A stretch of DNA of 64,000 bases, taken from NCBI RefSeq assembly GCF_001297775.1, contig NZ_LIFX01000008.1, forward strand, positions 79-64,078, written 5' to 3'. A program made the translations under genes and the position numbers. This document shows, one piece after another, positions 36,912 to 44,279 of the stretch (the stretch's first letter is position 1; every line of letters starts with the position of its first letter). The notes below the pieces were generated by a model. It was not told the origin of the DNA, ran no database searches, and worked only from the letters and a program-made list of their open reading frames with translations. This DNA comes from Trabulsiella odontotermitis (GTDB lineage: Bacteria > Pseudomonadota > Gammaproteobacteria > Enterobacterales > Enterobacteriaceae).

Positions 36912-37862
36912 TCAGGATTTCATCAGTTCTCTGGCGGTCGGATAATCGGTGATTAAAACATCAATATAACCACCGGTGAGCGCCCCTTTAATGGCGCCGA
37001 CCTTATCAATACCCCCCGCCAGCGCGATAACATTTGGGCATTTTTTAACCGTTTCCAGCGCCATGCCGATGACCGGATCTTCGTCATCCGTTAACACCGC
37101 GTTGCCTTGCTTGTCGTAGTAGTGCAGGCAGATGTCACCCACCGCGCCACGCTCGGCCAGCACATGCAGCATCTCTTCGCCGTAGTAGTTTCCTGACGTT
37201 TTCAGCAGTTGCGACGGTTCGAGAATGCCGACGCCGACGATGGCGATGTCCACTTCATCAAAACGGGCAATCACATCGGCCACGTCCTTGCTGGCGATCA
37301 GCCGGTTTTTCTCCTGCACTGACCCTTCAATGCTCTGCGAGGGAAGCAGCCAGGCGTTGCAGTTCAGTTGCTGGGCGAGGGTTTGCGTCAGAATGGTAGC
37401 CTGCACGTTGCCGTTTGGCCCGACGCCGCCAAGCAACTGGATGACGCCGCCCGCTTTGAGATTTTGCGTGTGGACTTCATCAACCATCGCGCGAATGGTG
37501 GAACTCCATGACGAGACGCCGACCAGATCTTTGGGCCGCAGACGAGTTTCCAGATAGTGCGCCGCCGCGGAACCAATGGCGCGTTTGATGGTGTGATCGG
37601 AAGCGTCCTCTTCGGTATCGACCACCACGGCCTGCTTGATGCCGAAACGGTCTTCAATCCCTTTTTCCAGATTGAGAAAAATATTGGACGGCTGGACGAC
37701 GCTGATTTTCACCACGCCCTCTTTCTGGCAGCGGGTGATCGCCCGGGAGACAAATGACTGAGAAAGCGAGAGAAGTTGAGCGATATCGGACTGTTTGCGT
37801 CCTTCCAGATAGTAAAGGGTTGCGATTTTCACCAATAGCCGTTGTTCATCCTGCTTAGCCAT
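36912..37862 (-). CDS. SorC-family sugar-binding transcriptional regulator
   Basis: A regulator of about 316 residues with an N-terminal helix-turn-helix (about 10-45, YYLEGRKQSDIAQLLSLSQ) and the SorC/DeoR-like sugar-phosphate-binding domain (VGVSSWSSTIRAMV, LLGGVGPNG). Family members are tetramers that respond to phosphorylated sugars. I prefer the ATG at 37862 with GGGGA upstream; one at 37895 would add 11 residues. It lies between two divergent gene blocks of the same locus and probably controls both through the palindromes described nearby. Confidence 0.87.
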   Translation of the reverse strand: MAKQDEQRLLVKIATLYYLEGRKQSDIAQLLSLSQSFVSRAITRCQKEGVVKISVVQPSNIFLNLEKGIEDRFGIKQAVVVDTEEDASDHTIKRAIGSAAAHYLETRLRPKDLVGVSSWSSTIRAMVDEVHTQNLKAGGVIQLLGGVGPNGNVQATILTQTLAQQLNCNAWLLPSQSIEGSVQEKNRLIASKDVADVIARFDEVDIAIVGVGILEPSQLLKTSGNYYGEEMLHVLAERGAVGDICLHYYDKQGNAVLTDDEDPVIGMALETVKKCPNVIALAGGIDKVGAIKGALTGGYIDVLITDYPTARELMKS

Positions 37863-38226
37863 GTAGTTCCCCAGAGAGTCGTTAATTGCAGCCATTATGT
37901 TTGAGCCCACCACGTTACGCGACAAAAAAGCGCGCTTAAGTGTGATGCAACGCAAATTTTCACCAATCCTCTAAAACAGCTATGGACAATTTCTCAACAG
38001 TGATACCATAATTGAATAAAGAATCATTAATGAATATATATTCAAGGTGATCCCAGGTCAACTGAAAATACACCGGGTACTGCGGTGCCGGGTGGGGAGG
38101 AGGCAGAATGTACCTGAATACGTTCCAACGGCGCCAGTCCTGTCGTGCGTTGTCGGGGGATTTCTGGTTTTTTTAGTCCCTGATGGAATAAATATTCCAT
38201 GTTGAAATTAAATTCAGAGGTATTAA
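37863..38226. promoter_or_regulatory. Divergent control region between regulator and split transketolase
   Basis: The region contains TGAATATATATTCA at 38031-38044, a perfect palindrome with the same core as 36670-36681, and TGGAATAAATATTCCA at 38184-38199, a closely related palindrome 27 bases before the transketolase start. These are candidate SorC-family operators. Between them lies about 130 bases of GC-richer sequence without a recognisable gene. Confidence 0.6.
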
Positions 38227-39057
38227 ATGAATCCCTATAACTATGATATTGAAGCGCTGGAGCGCAAAGCACGTGCCGTACGGCGGCACATTGTCAGGCT
38301 GAATGCCAACAGTCCGGCGGGTGGTCACACCGGGGCGGATCTGTCGCAGGTCGAACTGCTGACCGCGCTGTACTTCCGCTTTCTGAACGTCGCGCCTGAC
38401 CGCATGGATGATAACGAGCGGGATATCTATATCCAGTCAAAAGGACATGCGGTGGGGTGCTACTACTGCGTACTGGCCGAAGCGGGCTTCTTCCCGATTG
38501 ACTGGCTGGCGACCTATCAGCATGCCGATTCCCATCTTCCCGGCCACCCGGTACGGCAAAAAACGCCGGGCATTGAGCTGAATACCGGTGCGTTAGGCCA
38601 CGGCCTGCCGGTGGCGGTCGGGCTGGCGCTGGCGGCAAAACGCGACAACAGTCGCCGCCGTATTTTCCTCATCACCGGTGACGGTGAACTGGCCGAGGGC
38701 AGCAACTGGGAAGCCGCGCTCGCCGCTGCACATTACGGTCTGGATAACATCATCATCATTAACGACAAGAACAATCTCCAGCTGGCGGGCGCCACGCGCG
38801 ACATCATGAATACTGATCCGCTGGCGGACAAATGGCGCGCCTTCGGTATGCAGGTGAGCGAATGCCAGGGTAACGATATGGCGTCGGTGGTGGCGGCGAT
38901 TGAAGGCCTGAAGCAGGAAGGGAAACCGAACGTGATTATCGCCAATACCACCAAAGGTGCGGGCATTTCCTTTATCCAGGGGCGCCCTGAATGGCACCAC
39001 CGGGTACCGAAAGGCGATGAGATTGAGCTGGCTCTGGAGGAACTGAAAGATGAGTAA
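38227..39057 (+). CDS. Transketolase, N-terminal subunit
   Basis: A 276-residue protein equal to the thiamine diphosphate-binding N-terminal part of transketolase. The ThDP signature begins GDGELAEGSNWEAALAA and ends with NDKNNLQ. The histidines typical of the active site are present (GGHTG, SKGHAVG, TGALGHGLP). It needs the separate C-terminal subunit encoded by the next gene, which overlaps it by eight bases. Split transketolases serve dedicated sugar pathways, for example apulose 4-phosphate cleavage, rather than the central pentose phosphate route. Confidence 0.9.
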   Translation: MNPYNYDIEALERKARAVRRHIVRLNANSPAGGHTGADLSQVELLTALYFRFLNVAPDRMDDNERDIYIQSKGHAVGCYYCVLAEAGFFPIDWLATYQHADSHLPGHPVRQKTPGIELNTGALGHGLPVAVGLALAAKRDNSRRRIFLITGDGELAEGSNWEAALAAAHYGLDNIIIINDKNNLQLAGATRDIMNTDPLADKWRAFGMQVSECQGNDMASVVAAIEGLKQEGKPNVIIANTTKGAGISFIQGRPEWHHRVPKGDEIELALEELKDE

Positions 39058-39997
39058 TGCAGAACACCTGGCGAATGTGATGGTGCAGGCGTTTATCGAC
39101 GCGGTAGAGCAGGGGGTTGACCTGGTCCCGGTGGTCGCGGACTCCACCTCCACAGCGAAAATTTCCCCGTTCACGCAGAAGTTTCCCGGCCGGGTAGTCA
39201 ACGTCGGGATTGCCGAGCAGAGTATGGTCGGCACCGCCGCCGGGCTGGCGCTGGGCGGCAAAGTGGCGGTGACCTGTAACGCCGCACCGTTTTTGATCTC
39301 CCGCGCCAACGAGCAAATCAAGGTCGACATCTGCTACAACAACACCAACGTCAAGCTGTTTGGCCTGAACGCGGGGGGCAGCTACGGCCCGTTAGCAAGC
39401 ACTCACCACTCTATTGACGATCTGGCGGTGATGCGTGGTTTTGGCCGCATCCAGATTTTCGCCCCGTCGTCACCGCTGGAGTGCCGACAGATTATTGAGT
39501 ATGCGCTGGGCTACGTCGGCCCGGTCTATATCCGCATGGACGGTAAAGCCCTGCCGGAACTGTATGACGAGAACTATCGCTTTACGCCGGGCGCGGTGGT
39601 GACGCTGCGTGAAGGGCGCGATATTGCGCTGGTGGCGACAGGCTCTACGGTGCATGAAATCGTCGATGCCGCCACACGGCTGGCGGACGCGGGCGTTCAG
39701 GCGAAAGTGATTAGCGTGCCGTCCATTCGCCCCTGCGACACCGACGCGTTACGCGCGGCGCTGTCCGGCTGCCATGCGGTAATTACGGTGGAAGAGCACA
39801 ATATCAATGGCGGTCTGGGGAGCCTGGTGGCGGAAGTGATGGCTGAATCCGCACTGCCTGCCACCCTCAAACGGCTGGGTATCCCGGACGGTGAATACGC
39901 CGCCGCCGCAGATCGCGGGTATCTGCGCCAGCGCCACGGCTTTGATGCCGCAGGCATTGTCGCACAGGCGGAGGCTATGCTGCGCAAAGCAAGGTGA
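39050..39997 (+). CDS. Transketolase, C-terminal subunit
   Basis: A 315-residue protein with the pyrimidine-binding and C-terminal domains of transketolase. The catalytic glutamate that activates ThDP is in NVGIAEQSMVG (Glu in IAEQ), and the C-terminal domain begins near GRDIALVATGSTVHE. It is translationally coupled to the N-terminal subunit (ATG within GATGAGTAATG). Together they would transfer a two-carbon unit from a ketose phosphate to an aldose phosphate. Its 3' end overlaps the 3' end of convergent entD by 23 bases. Confidence 0.9.
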   Translation: MSNAEHLANVMVQAFIDAVEQGVDLVPVVADSTSTAKISPFTQKFPGRVVNVGIAEQSMVGTAAGLALGGKVAVTCNAAPFLISRANEQIKVDICYNNTNVKLFGLNAGGSYGPLASTHHSIDDLAVMRGFGRIQIFAPSSPLECRQIIEYALGYVGPVYIRMDGKALPELYDENYRFTPGAVVTLREGRDIALVATGSTVHEIVDAATRLADAGVQAKVISVPSIRPCDTDALRAALSGCHAVITVEEHNINGGLGSLVAEVMAESALPATLKRLGIPDGEYAAAADRGYLRQRHGFDAAGIVAQAEAMLRKAR

Positions 39998-40631
39998 GCA
40001 CCCGGTTGCCCTCCTGCTGCCAGTGAAGGGTGAAGACGGTGTCTCTGGCGAAATCCCCGACAGGCTCCGTCAGCGCCAGCGTCAGGGTGTGCGGCGTGAC
40101 GGCAGTTACCTCCGCGCTGGCAAACCCGAACAGCCGGTTGACGCGCCGGTGCAGGGCTTTATACAGACTCTCTTTTGCGCTGAACGCCAGCGTCACGCTC
40201 AGCGCAAAAGGCAGCGATGCCAGCCGCTGGCGTTCGCTTTCCTTTATTACACTCTGCCAGATTTCCTTCGCTTGCGGCGCGTCGAGCACGATCTCCGCAT
40301 CAATCCCAACCAGCGCTTTTTCATTTTCTATCGCGACGGCCAGCGCCTGCTGACCGCAATGGCTGATACTGCCCTGAATGCCTGGCGGCCAGCGCGGTTC
40401 ACGCTGCGGCCCGATGCCCGGCACTGTAGCATGACCGGTTAATGCGTTGATGGCGTGCGCGGCCGCGATGCGCCCCGCCAGATGTTCAGCCTGGCGTTTG
40501 CGTCCGGCCTGGTGAAGCTGTGCGTGATGGGGGAGCCAGAGCAGATCGTCCGGGCGAAACGTGGCAGGGTCGAAATCGACCTGATGGATGCGACAACCGG
40601 CAAAGGGAAACGTGTGATGCCAGACATTCAT
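39975..40631 (-). CDS. entD: Enterobactin synthase phosphopantetheinyl transferase
   Basis: A 218-residue Sfp/EntD-type phosphopantetheinyl transferase. Motifs GSISHCG, VGIDAEIVL (magnesium ligands) and FSAKESLYKAL are all present. It attaches 4'-phosphopantetheine to the carrier domains of EntB and EntF. It is somewhat longer and more divergent from the E. coli protein than the other ent products, as is usual for entD. It follows fepA on the same strand, and the gene ends over the transketolase gene tail. Confidence 0.93.
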   Translation of the reverse strand: MNVWHHTFPFAGCRIHQVDFDPATFRPDDLLWLPHHAQLHQAGRKRQAEHLAGRIAAAHAINALTGHATVPGIGPQREPRWPPGIQGSISHCGQQALAVAIENEKALVGIDAEIVLDAPQAKEIWQSVIKESERQRLASLPFALSVTLAFSAKESLYKALHRRVNRLFGFASAEVTAVTPHTLTLALTEPVGDFARDTVFTLHWQQEGNRVLTLLCAA

Positions 40632-40645
40632 GGTCGTCTCCGGAT

Positions 40646-40670
40646 GCCCTCTCCCCGCAGGAGAGAGGGC
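40646..40670 (-). other. Hairpin between fepA and entD
   Basis: GCCCTCTC at 40646-40653 pairs with GAGAGGGC at 40663-40670 in the 48-base gap. Such CCCTCTCC/GGAGAGGG hairpins are dispersed in enteric genomes. It could attenuate entD relative to fepA. Confidence 0.5.
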
Positions 40671-40679
40671 GAAGGGCTA

Positions 40680-42920
40680 TCAGAAGTGGGTGTTAACACT
40701 CATGTACCAGGTACGGCCGGACTCGTTATACGTTTCCGCGCCTGCACCATACATATAGCCGGTGCTGCCGCCGGTGGTCTGGGCATTCCCGGCACGCCAG
40801 TGGCGTTTGTCGAAGACGTTATCGACGCCGCCGGTCAGGCTGACGTTTTTGGTGACGTCCCAGGTCGCGCTCAGGCCGACGATGCTGTACGGGCTGACTT
40901 CATTGGTTTCAGATCCGGTGACCGGCTGACCCTTATAGTTGTATTTCTTCGGCTGCTGCTTGCCATACCACGTGAAGGTGGATTGTACAGACACATCCTG
41001 AAGCACCTGCCAGCTCAGTGTTGAGTTGAGCGTGTACTCCGGAATAATCGACAGGCGATCGCCGGTCTCTTTGTTTTTACTCTGCAGCATGTAGGTGATG
41101 TTGTTGGTCCAGTTCACCGTATCGGTGACCGGCACGTTCAGGGTGCCTTCCAGCCCTTCCACCACCGCTTTCGGCACGTTCTCCCACTGATAGATATCCG
41201 TTTTCGTCGTGCCTTTAGACGTCTGGCTTATTGGCGCATAGCCCGCTTCGATCTTATTGCGATAGTCGTTACGGAACCAGGTCACGCCCGCTAACCAGCC
41301 GTCACGCTTGAACTCCAGGCCGATCTCTTTGTTGATGCTGGTTTCCGCTTTAAGGTCATCGTTACCCATCATGTAGCAACCCACGCCGGTGCCGCTGGCG
41401 TAGCAACCCTGGCCTTTGCTGTACAGAATGTAGTTCGGGTTGGTCTGATAGAGGCTCGGCGCTTTGTAGGCGCGGGCGATACCCATTTTCAGCGTGAAGT
41501 CATCGCCCAGACCCTGTGACAGGTTCAGCGACGGGCTCCAGTTGTTGCCGACAATACTGTGATGATCAAAACGCAGCGCCGGGGTCAGCATGGTGGAATC
41601 GGTCAGTTCCATGTTGTCTTCGGCAAACAGCGAGAAGATTTCTGCCTTTGAATAGGGGCTGCGATCGGTACTGCTGGAGCCCGGAATGTTACCGCCCGTG
41701 AACGCCTGGGTGTTCGACGCCATATCTTTCATGCGCTGCTGGTTCCATTCGGTGCCCAGCGTCAGGTTCTGATTGACCAGCAGATCCAGCGGCAGGTTGA
41801 CTTCGCTGTGCAGCATCAGGTCGGAGAGATCGATATCCACGAATTTATTGCTGCTGAAAATCCCCTCGGTGCCGCCCGCCAGCCCTTCGCCTTTACGCGA
41901 GTTGCGAGTGTGTTCGTACTGCACCCAGTTACTGGTGGTGACGCCGTTGTCCCAGCCGCCGTTCCAGGTGAGCGAGTAGTTCTGGCGGTACAGACGGTTG
42001 GTCTCTTTGCCATAGTTCTCTTTCACCAGATCGTTGCTGTTGGTGTTCTGCGTATCGCCCGCGTAGAGGTTGCCCTGGCGGCTGTAACCCGCTTCAAACT
42101 CCAGCGAATTCATCGGCGCGAAGTCCCAGCGCAATACGCCATTGATGTCTTTATTGATCACCCCTTCACGCCCGGCGGGCAGGGTGTCGGCATAAATCCC
42201 GGTACGTTCTGACTGATGCCCCTGGTTGATATCCCACGCATCGGCCTGGGTTTTGTCGAGGTTGCCGTACAGGCGGAAGCTGAAATCGCCACCCAGCGGA
42301 CCGTTCAGGCTGAAGTTGGTGCGTTTGGTGGCGCCTTCGTCTTTATGCTCCGGCGCGTTGAAATAGGTATTCCACGAGCCGTGCCACTCGTTGTCACCTT
42401 TTTTGGTGATGATATTCACCACGCCCCCGGCAGCGCCGTTGCCGTAACGGGCGGCGGCCGGGCCACGGATCACCTCAATACGTTCGATCATTTCCGGCGG
42501 CACCCAGCCGGTATCGCCACGGGTGTCACGCTCGCCGCGCCAGCCAAGACGCACGGCGTTACGGCTGGTGACCGGTTTACCGTCGATCAGGATCAGCGTG
42601 TTTTCCGGCCCCATCCCGCGGATGTCGATCTGCCGGTTGTTACCGCGCTGGCCGCTGGTGGAGTTGCCGGTGAGGTTCACGCCCGGCATGGTACGGATGA
42701 TCTCAGAGACATCGCGTGCCGCCGGATTCTTGCGGATTTCGTCGGCGGTGATGGTAGACACTCCCGGCGCCTGAAGGTTTTGTTGTGCCGCAGTGACCAC
42801 CATCGTCTCTTCCGCTGACGCGGTTTTTTCGTCGGTGGTCTCTTCAGCGTGCAATGGTAATGCAATCCCGTAAATTCCCAGATTGACCAACAAGGCCAGG
42901 GATTTGATCTTGTTATTCAT
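40680..42920 (-). CDS. fepA: Ferric enterobactin outer-membrane receptor
   Basis: A 746-residue TonB-dependent receptor, the same size as E. coli FepA. It has a signal peptide (cleavage after LPLHA), TonB box EETMVVTA at about residues 37-44, a plug domain (SEIIRTMPGVNLTGNSTSG, IEVIRGPAAARYGNGAAGG) and a 22-strand barrel with a C-terminal Phe. It takes ferric enterobactin across the outer membrane. It is divergent from fes, and both share an iron-regulated control region. Confidence 0.96.
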   Translation of the reverse strand: MNNKIKSLALLVNLGIYGIALPLHAEETTDEKTASAEETMVVTAAQQNLQAPGVSTITADEIRKNPAARDVSEIIRTMPGVNLTGNSTSGQRGNNRQIDIRGMGPENTLILIDGKPVTSRNAVRLGWRGERDTRGDTGWVPPEMIERIEVIRGPAAARYGNGAAGGVVNIITKKGDNEWHGSWNTYFNAPEHKDEGATKRTNFSLNGPLGGDFSFRLYGNLDKTQADAWDINQGHQSERTGIYADTLPAGREGVINKDINGVLRWDFAPMNSLEFEAGYSRQGNLYAGDTQNTNSNDLVKENYGKETNRLYRQNYSLTWNGGWDNGVTTSNWVQYEHTRNSRKGEGLAGGTEGIFSSNKFVDIDLSDLMLHSEVNLPLDLLVNQNLTLGTEWNQQRMKDMASNTQAFTGGNIPGSSSTDRSPYSKAEIFSLFAEDNMELTDSTMLTPALRFDHHSIVGNNWSPSLNLSQGLGDDFTLKMGIARAYKAPSLYQTNPNYILYSKGQGCYASGTGVGCYMMGNDDLKAETSINKEIGLEFKRDGWLAGVTWFRNDYRNKIEAGYAPISQTSKGTTKTDIYQWENVPKAVVEGLEGTLNVPVTDTVNWTNNITYMLQSKNKETGDRLSIIPEYTLNSTLSWQVLQDVSVQSTFTWYGKQQPKKYNYKGQPVTGSETNEVSPYSIVGLSATWDVTKNVSLTGGVDNVFDKRHWRAGNAQTTGGSTGYMYGAGAETYNESGRTWYMSVNTHF

Positions 42921-42975
42921 TGTTATTCCCGATGTGAAAGGTCTGAATTAAAAAAACGCGCGGCATTACGCTATT

Positions 42976-43012
42976 GCAAATGAAAATAGTTATCAATAGT
43001 ATTATCAATATA
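42976..43012. promoter_or_regulatory. Fur-box region of the fepA-fes divergent promoters
   Basis: Overlapping TTGATAA/TTATCAA repeats (for example around 42988-42996 and 43001-43010) reproduce the tandem Fur-site layout known from the E. coli fepA-fes region. Iron-loaded Fur would repress both fepA-entD and fes-entF. Confidence 0.8.
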
Positions 43013-43064
43013 ATTTGCGCAATACCACAAAATACAGGTGAAACATGGGGTTAATGTGGCGGAG

Positions 43065-44279
43065 ATGTTAACGGCAGGTAATGAAAGATGGTGGGCAGAG
43101 AAAAAAGGCCCGCAATGGCAGCCGGAAGGTGACGGCTATCGCGTCACGTTCTGGTGGCGCGATCCGGCCGGGACTGCGCAAACGTCTGCCGTGCAGCGGG
43201 TGTGGATTTACATCACTGGCGTCACCGACCATCACCAGAACGCCACGCCACAAACCCTGACGCGCCTGCCCGGCACTGACGTCTGGCAGTGGCAGACGGT
43301 GCTGCCCTCCCACTGGCGCGGCACTTACTGTTTTATCCCTTCTGAACGTGATGACGATTTTTCCCCCGATGTGTTCAGTGGCACGCCGGAGCGCAACGCA
43401 CTGCGTGATGGCTGGCGGAAACTGCTGCCGCAGGCGATTGCTGATCCGCGCAACCCGCAGGGCTGGACGGGCGGGCGGGGGCATGCCGTTTCGGTGCTGG
43501 AGATGCCGGACGCGCCGGTGCAACCCGGCTGGAATCTGCCTGCGCCCGCGTACACTTCGCCGGTGTGTCTCACCTGGCGCAGCCCGCTACTGCACAACAC
43601 ACGCCGGGTGTGGGTCTTCACCACCGGCGACGATAACGACGCCACGCGCCCACTGGCCATTCTTCTCGACGGTCAGTTCTGGGCGAAAAGCCTGCCCGTA
43701 TGGCCCGCGCTGGCGGTGCTGACGCAGCAAAGCGAACTGCCGCCTGCGGTGTATGTGCTGATTGATGCGCTCGACACTGCCACCCGTAGCCGGGAATTGC
43801 CGTGCAACGACGATTTCTGGCAGGCGGTGCAGCAGGAGTTATTGCCGCAGGTGCGGGCGGTGGCGCCGTTCAGCGATCGCCCGGAACAGACGGTGGTGGC
43901 GGGGCAAAGTTTCGGCGGTCTGGCAGCGATGTACGCCGGGCTGCACTGGCCGCAGCGTTTTGGCTGCGTGCTGAGCCAGTCCGGCTCTTACTGGTGGCCG
44001 CATCGCGGCGGCCAGCAGACAGGCGCGTTGCCCGAACAACTCAGACGCGGCGAGGTGTCGCCGCACGGTTTACGCATCTGGCTGGAAGCGGGCGAGCGCG
44101 AACCGGTGATCTTTCGCGCTAATCAGGCGTTGTTAGCGCCGTTGCAGGCCACCGCCCGACAGGTGCTCTGGCGGCCGGTGGATAGCGGGCATGATGCGCT
44201 GTGCTGGCGGGGCGGACTGACCGCCGGGCTGATTGCGCTCTGGCAACCGCGGCTCACCGCAGGAGGTGAACATGAATAA
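43065..44279 (+). CDS. fes: Enterochelin esterase
   Basis: A protein of about 404 residues, similar to E. coli Fes. The alpha/beta-hydrolase nucleophile motif GQSFGG, the following SQSGSYWWPHRGG and the C-terminal GGHDALCWRGGL-type histidine region are present (here DSGHDALCWRGG). It hydrolyses imported ferric enterobactin in the cytoplasm to release iron. I chose the ATG at 43065 because its N-terminus (LTAGNERWWAEKKGP) aligns with E. coli Fes; upstream GTG codons at 43038 and 43056 are alternatives. The stop overlaps the entF start by eight bases, with no ybdZ between them. Confidence 0.93.
   Translation: MLTAGNERWWAEKKGPQWQPEGDGYRVTFWWRDPAGTAQTSAVQRVWIYITGVTDHHQNATPQTLTRLPGTDVWQWQTVLPSHWRGTYCFIPSERDDDFSPDVFSGTPERNALRDGWRKLLPQAIADPRNPQGWTGGRGHAVSVLEMPDAPVQPGWNLPAPAYTSPVCLTWRSPLLHNTRRVWVFTTGDDNDATRPLAILLDGQFWAKSLPVWPALAVLTQQSELPPAVYVLIDALDTATRSRELPCNDDFWQAVQQELLPQVRAVAPFSDRPEQTVVAGQSFGGLAAMYAGLHWPQRFGCVLSQSGSYWWPHRGGQQTGALPEQLRRGEVSPHGLRIWLEAGEREPVIFRANQALLAPLQATARQVLWRPVDSGHDALCWRGGLTAGLIALWQPRLTAGGEHE

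Noticed and set aside
38045-38180. GC-rich stretch between the two palindromes upstream of the split transketolase, considered as a small RNA
   Set aside because: Only weak direct repeats and short pairings; no promoter-terminator pair could be made out.
39050-39997. 1-deoxyxylulose-5-phosphate synthase or pyruvate dehydrogenase subunit as an alternative to transketolase
   Set aside because: The N-subunit motif order (GGHTG, SKGHAVG, GDGELAEG) and subunit sizes fit split transketolases better.
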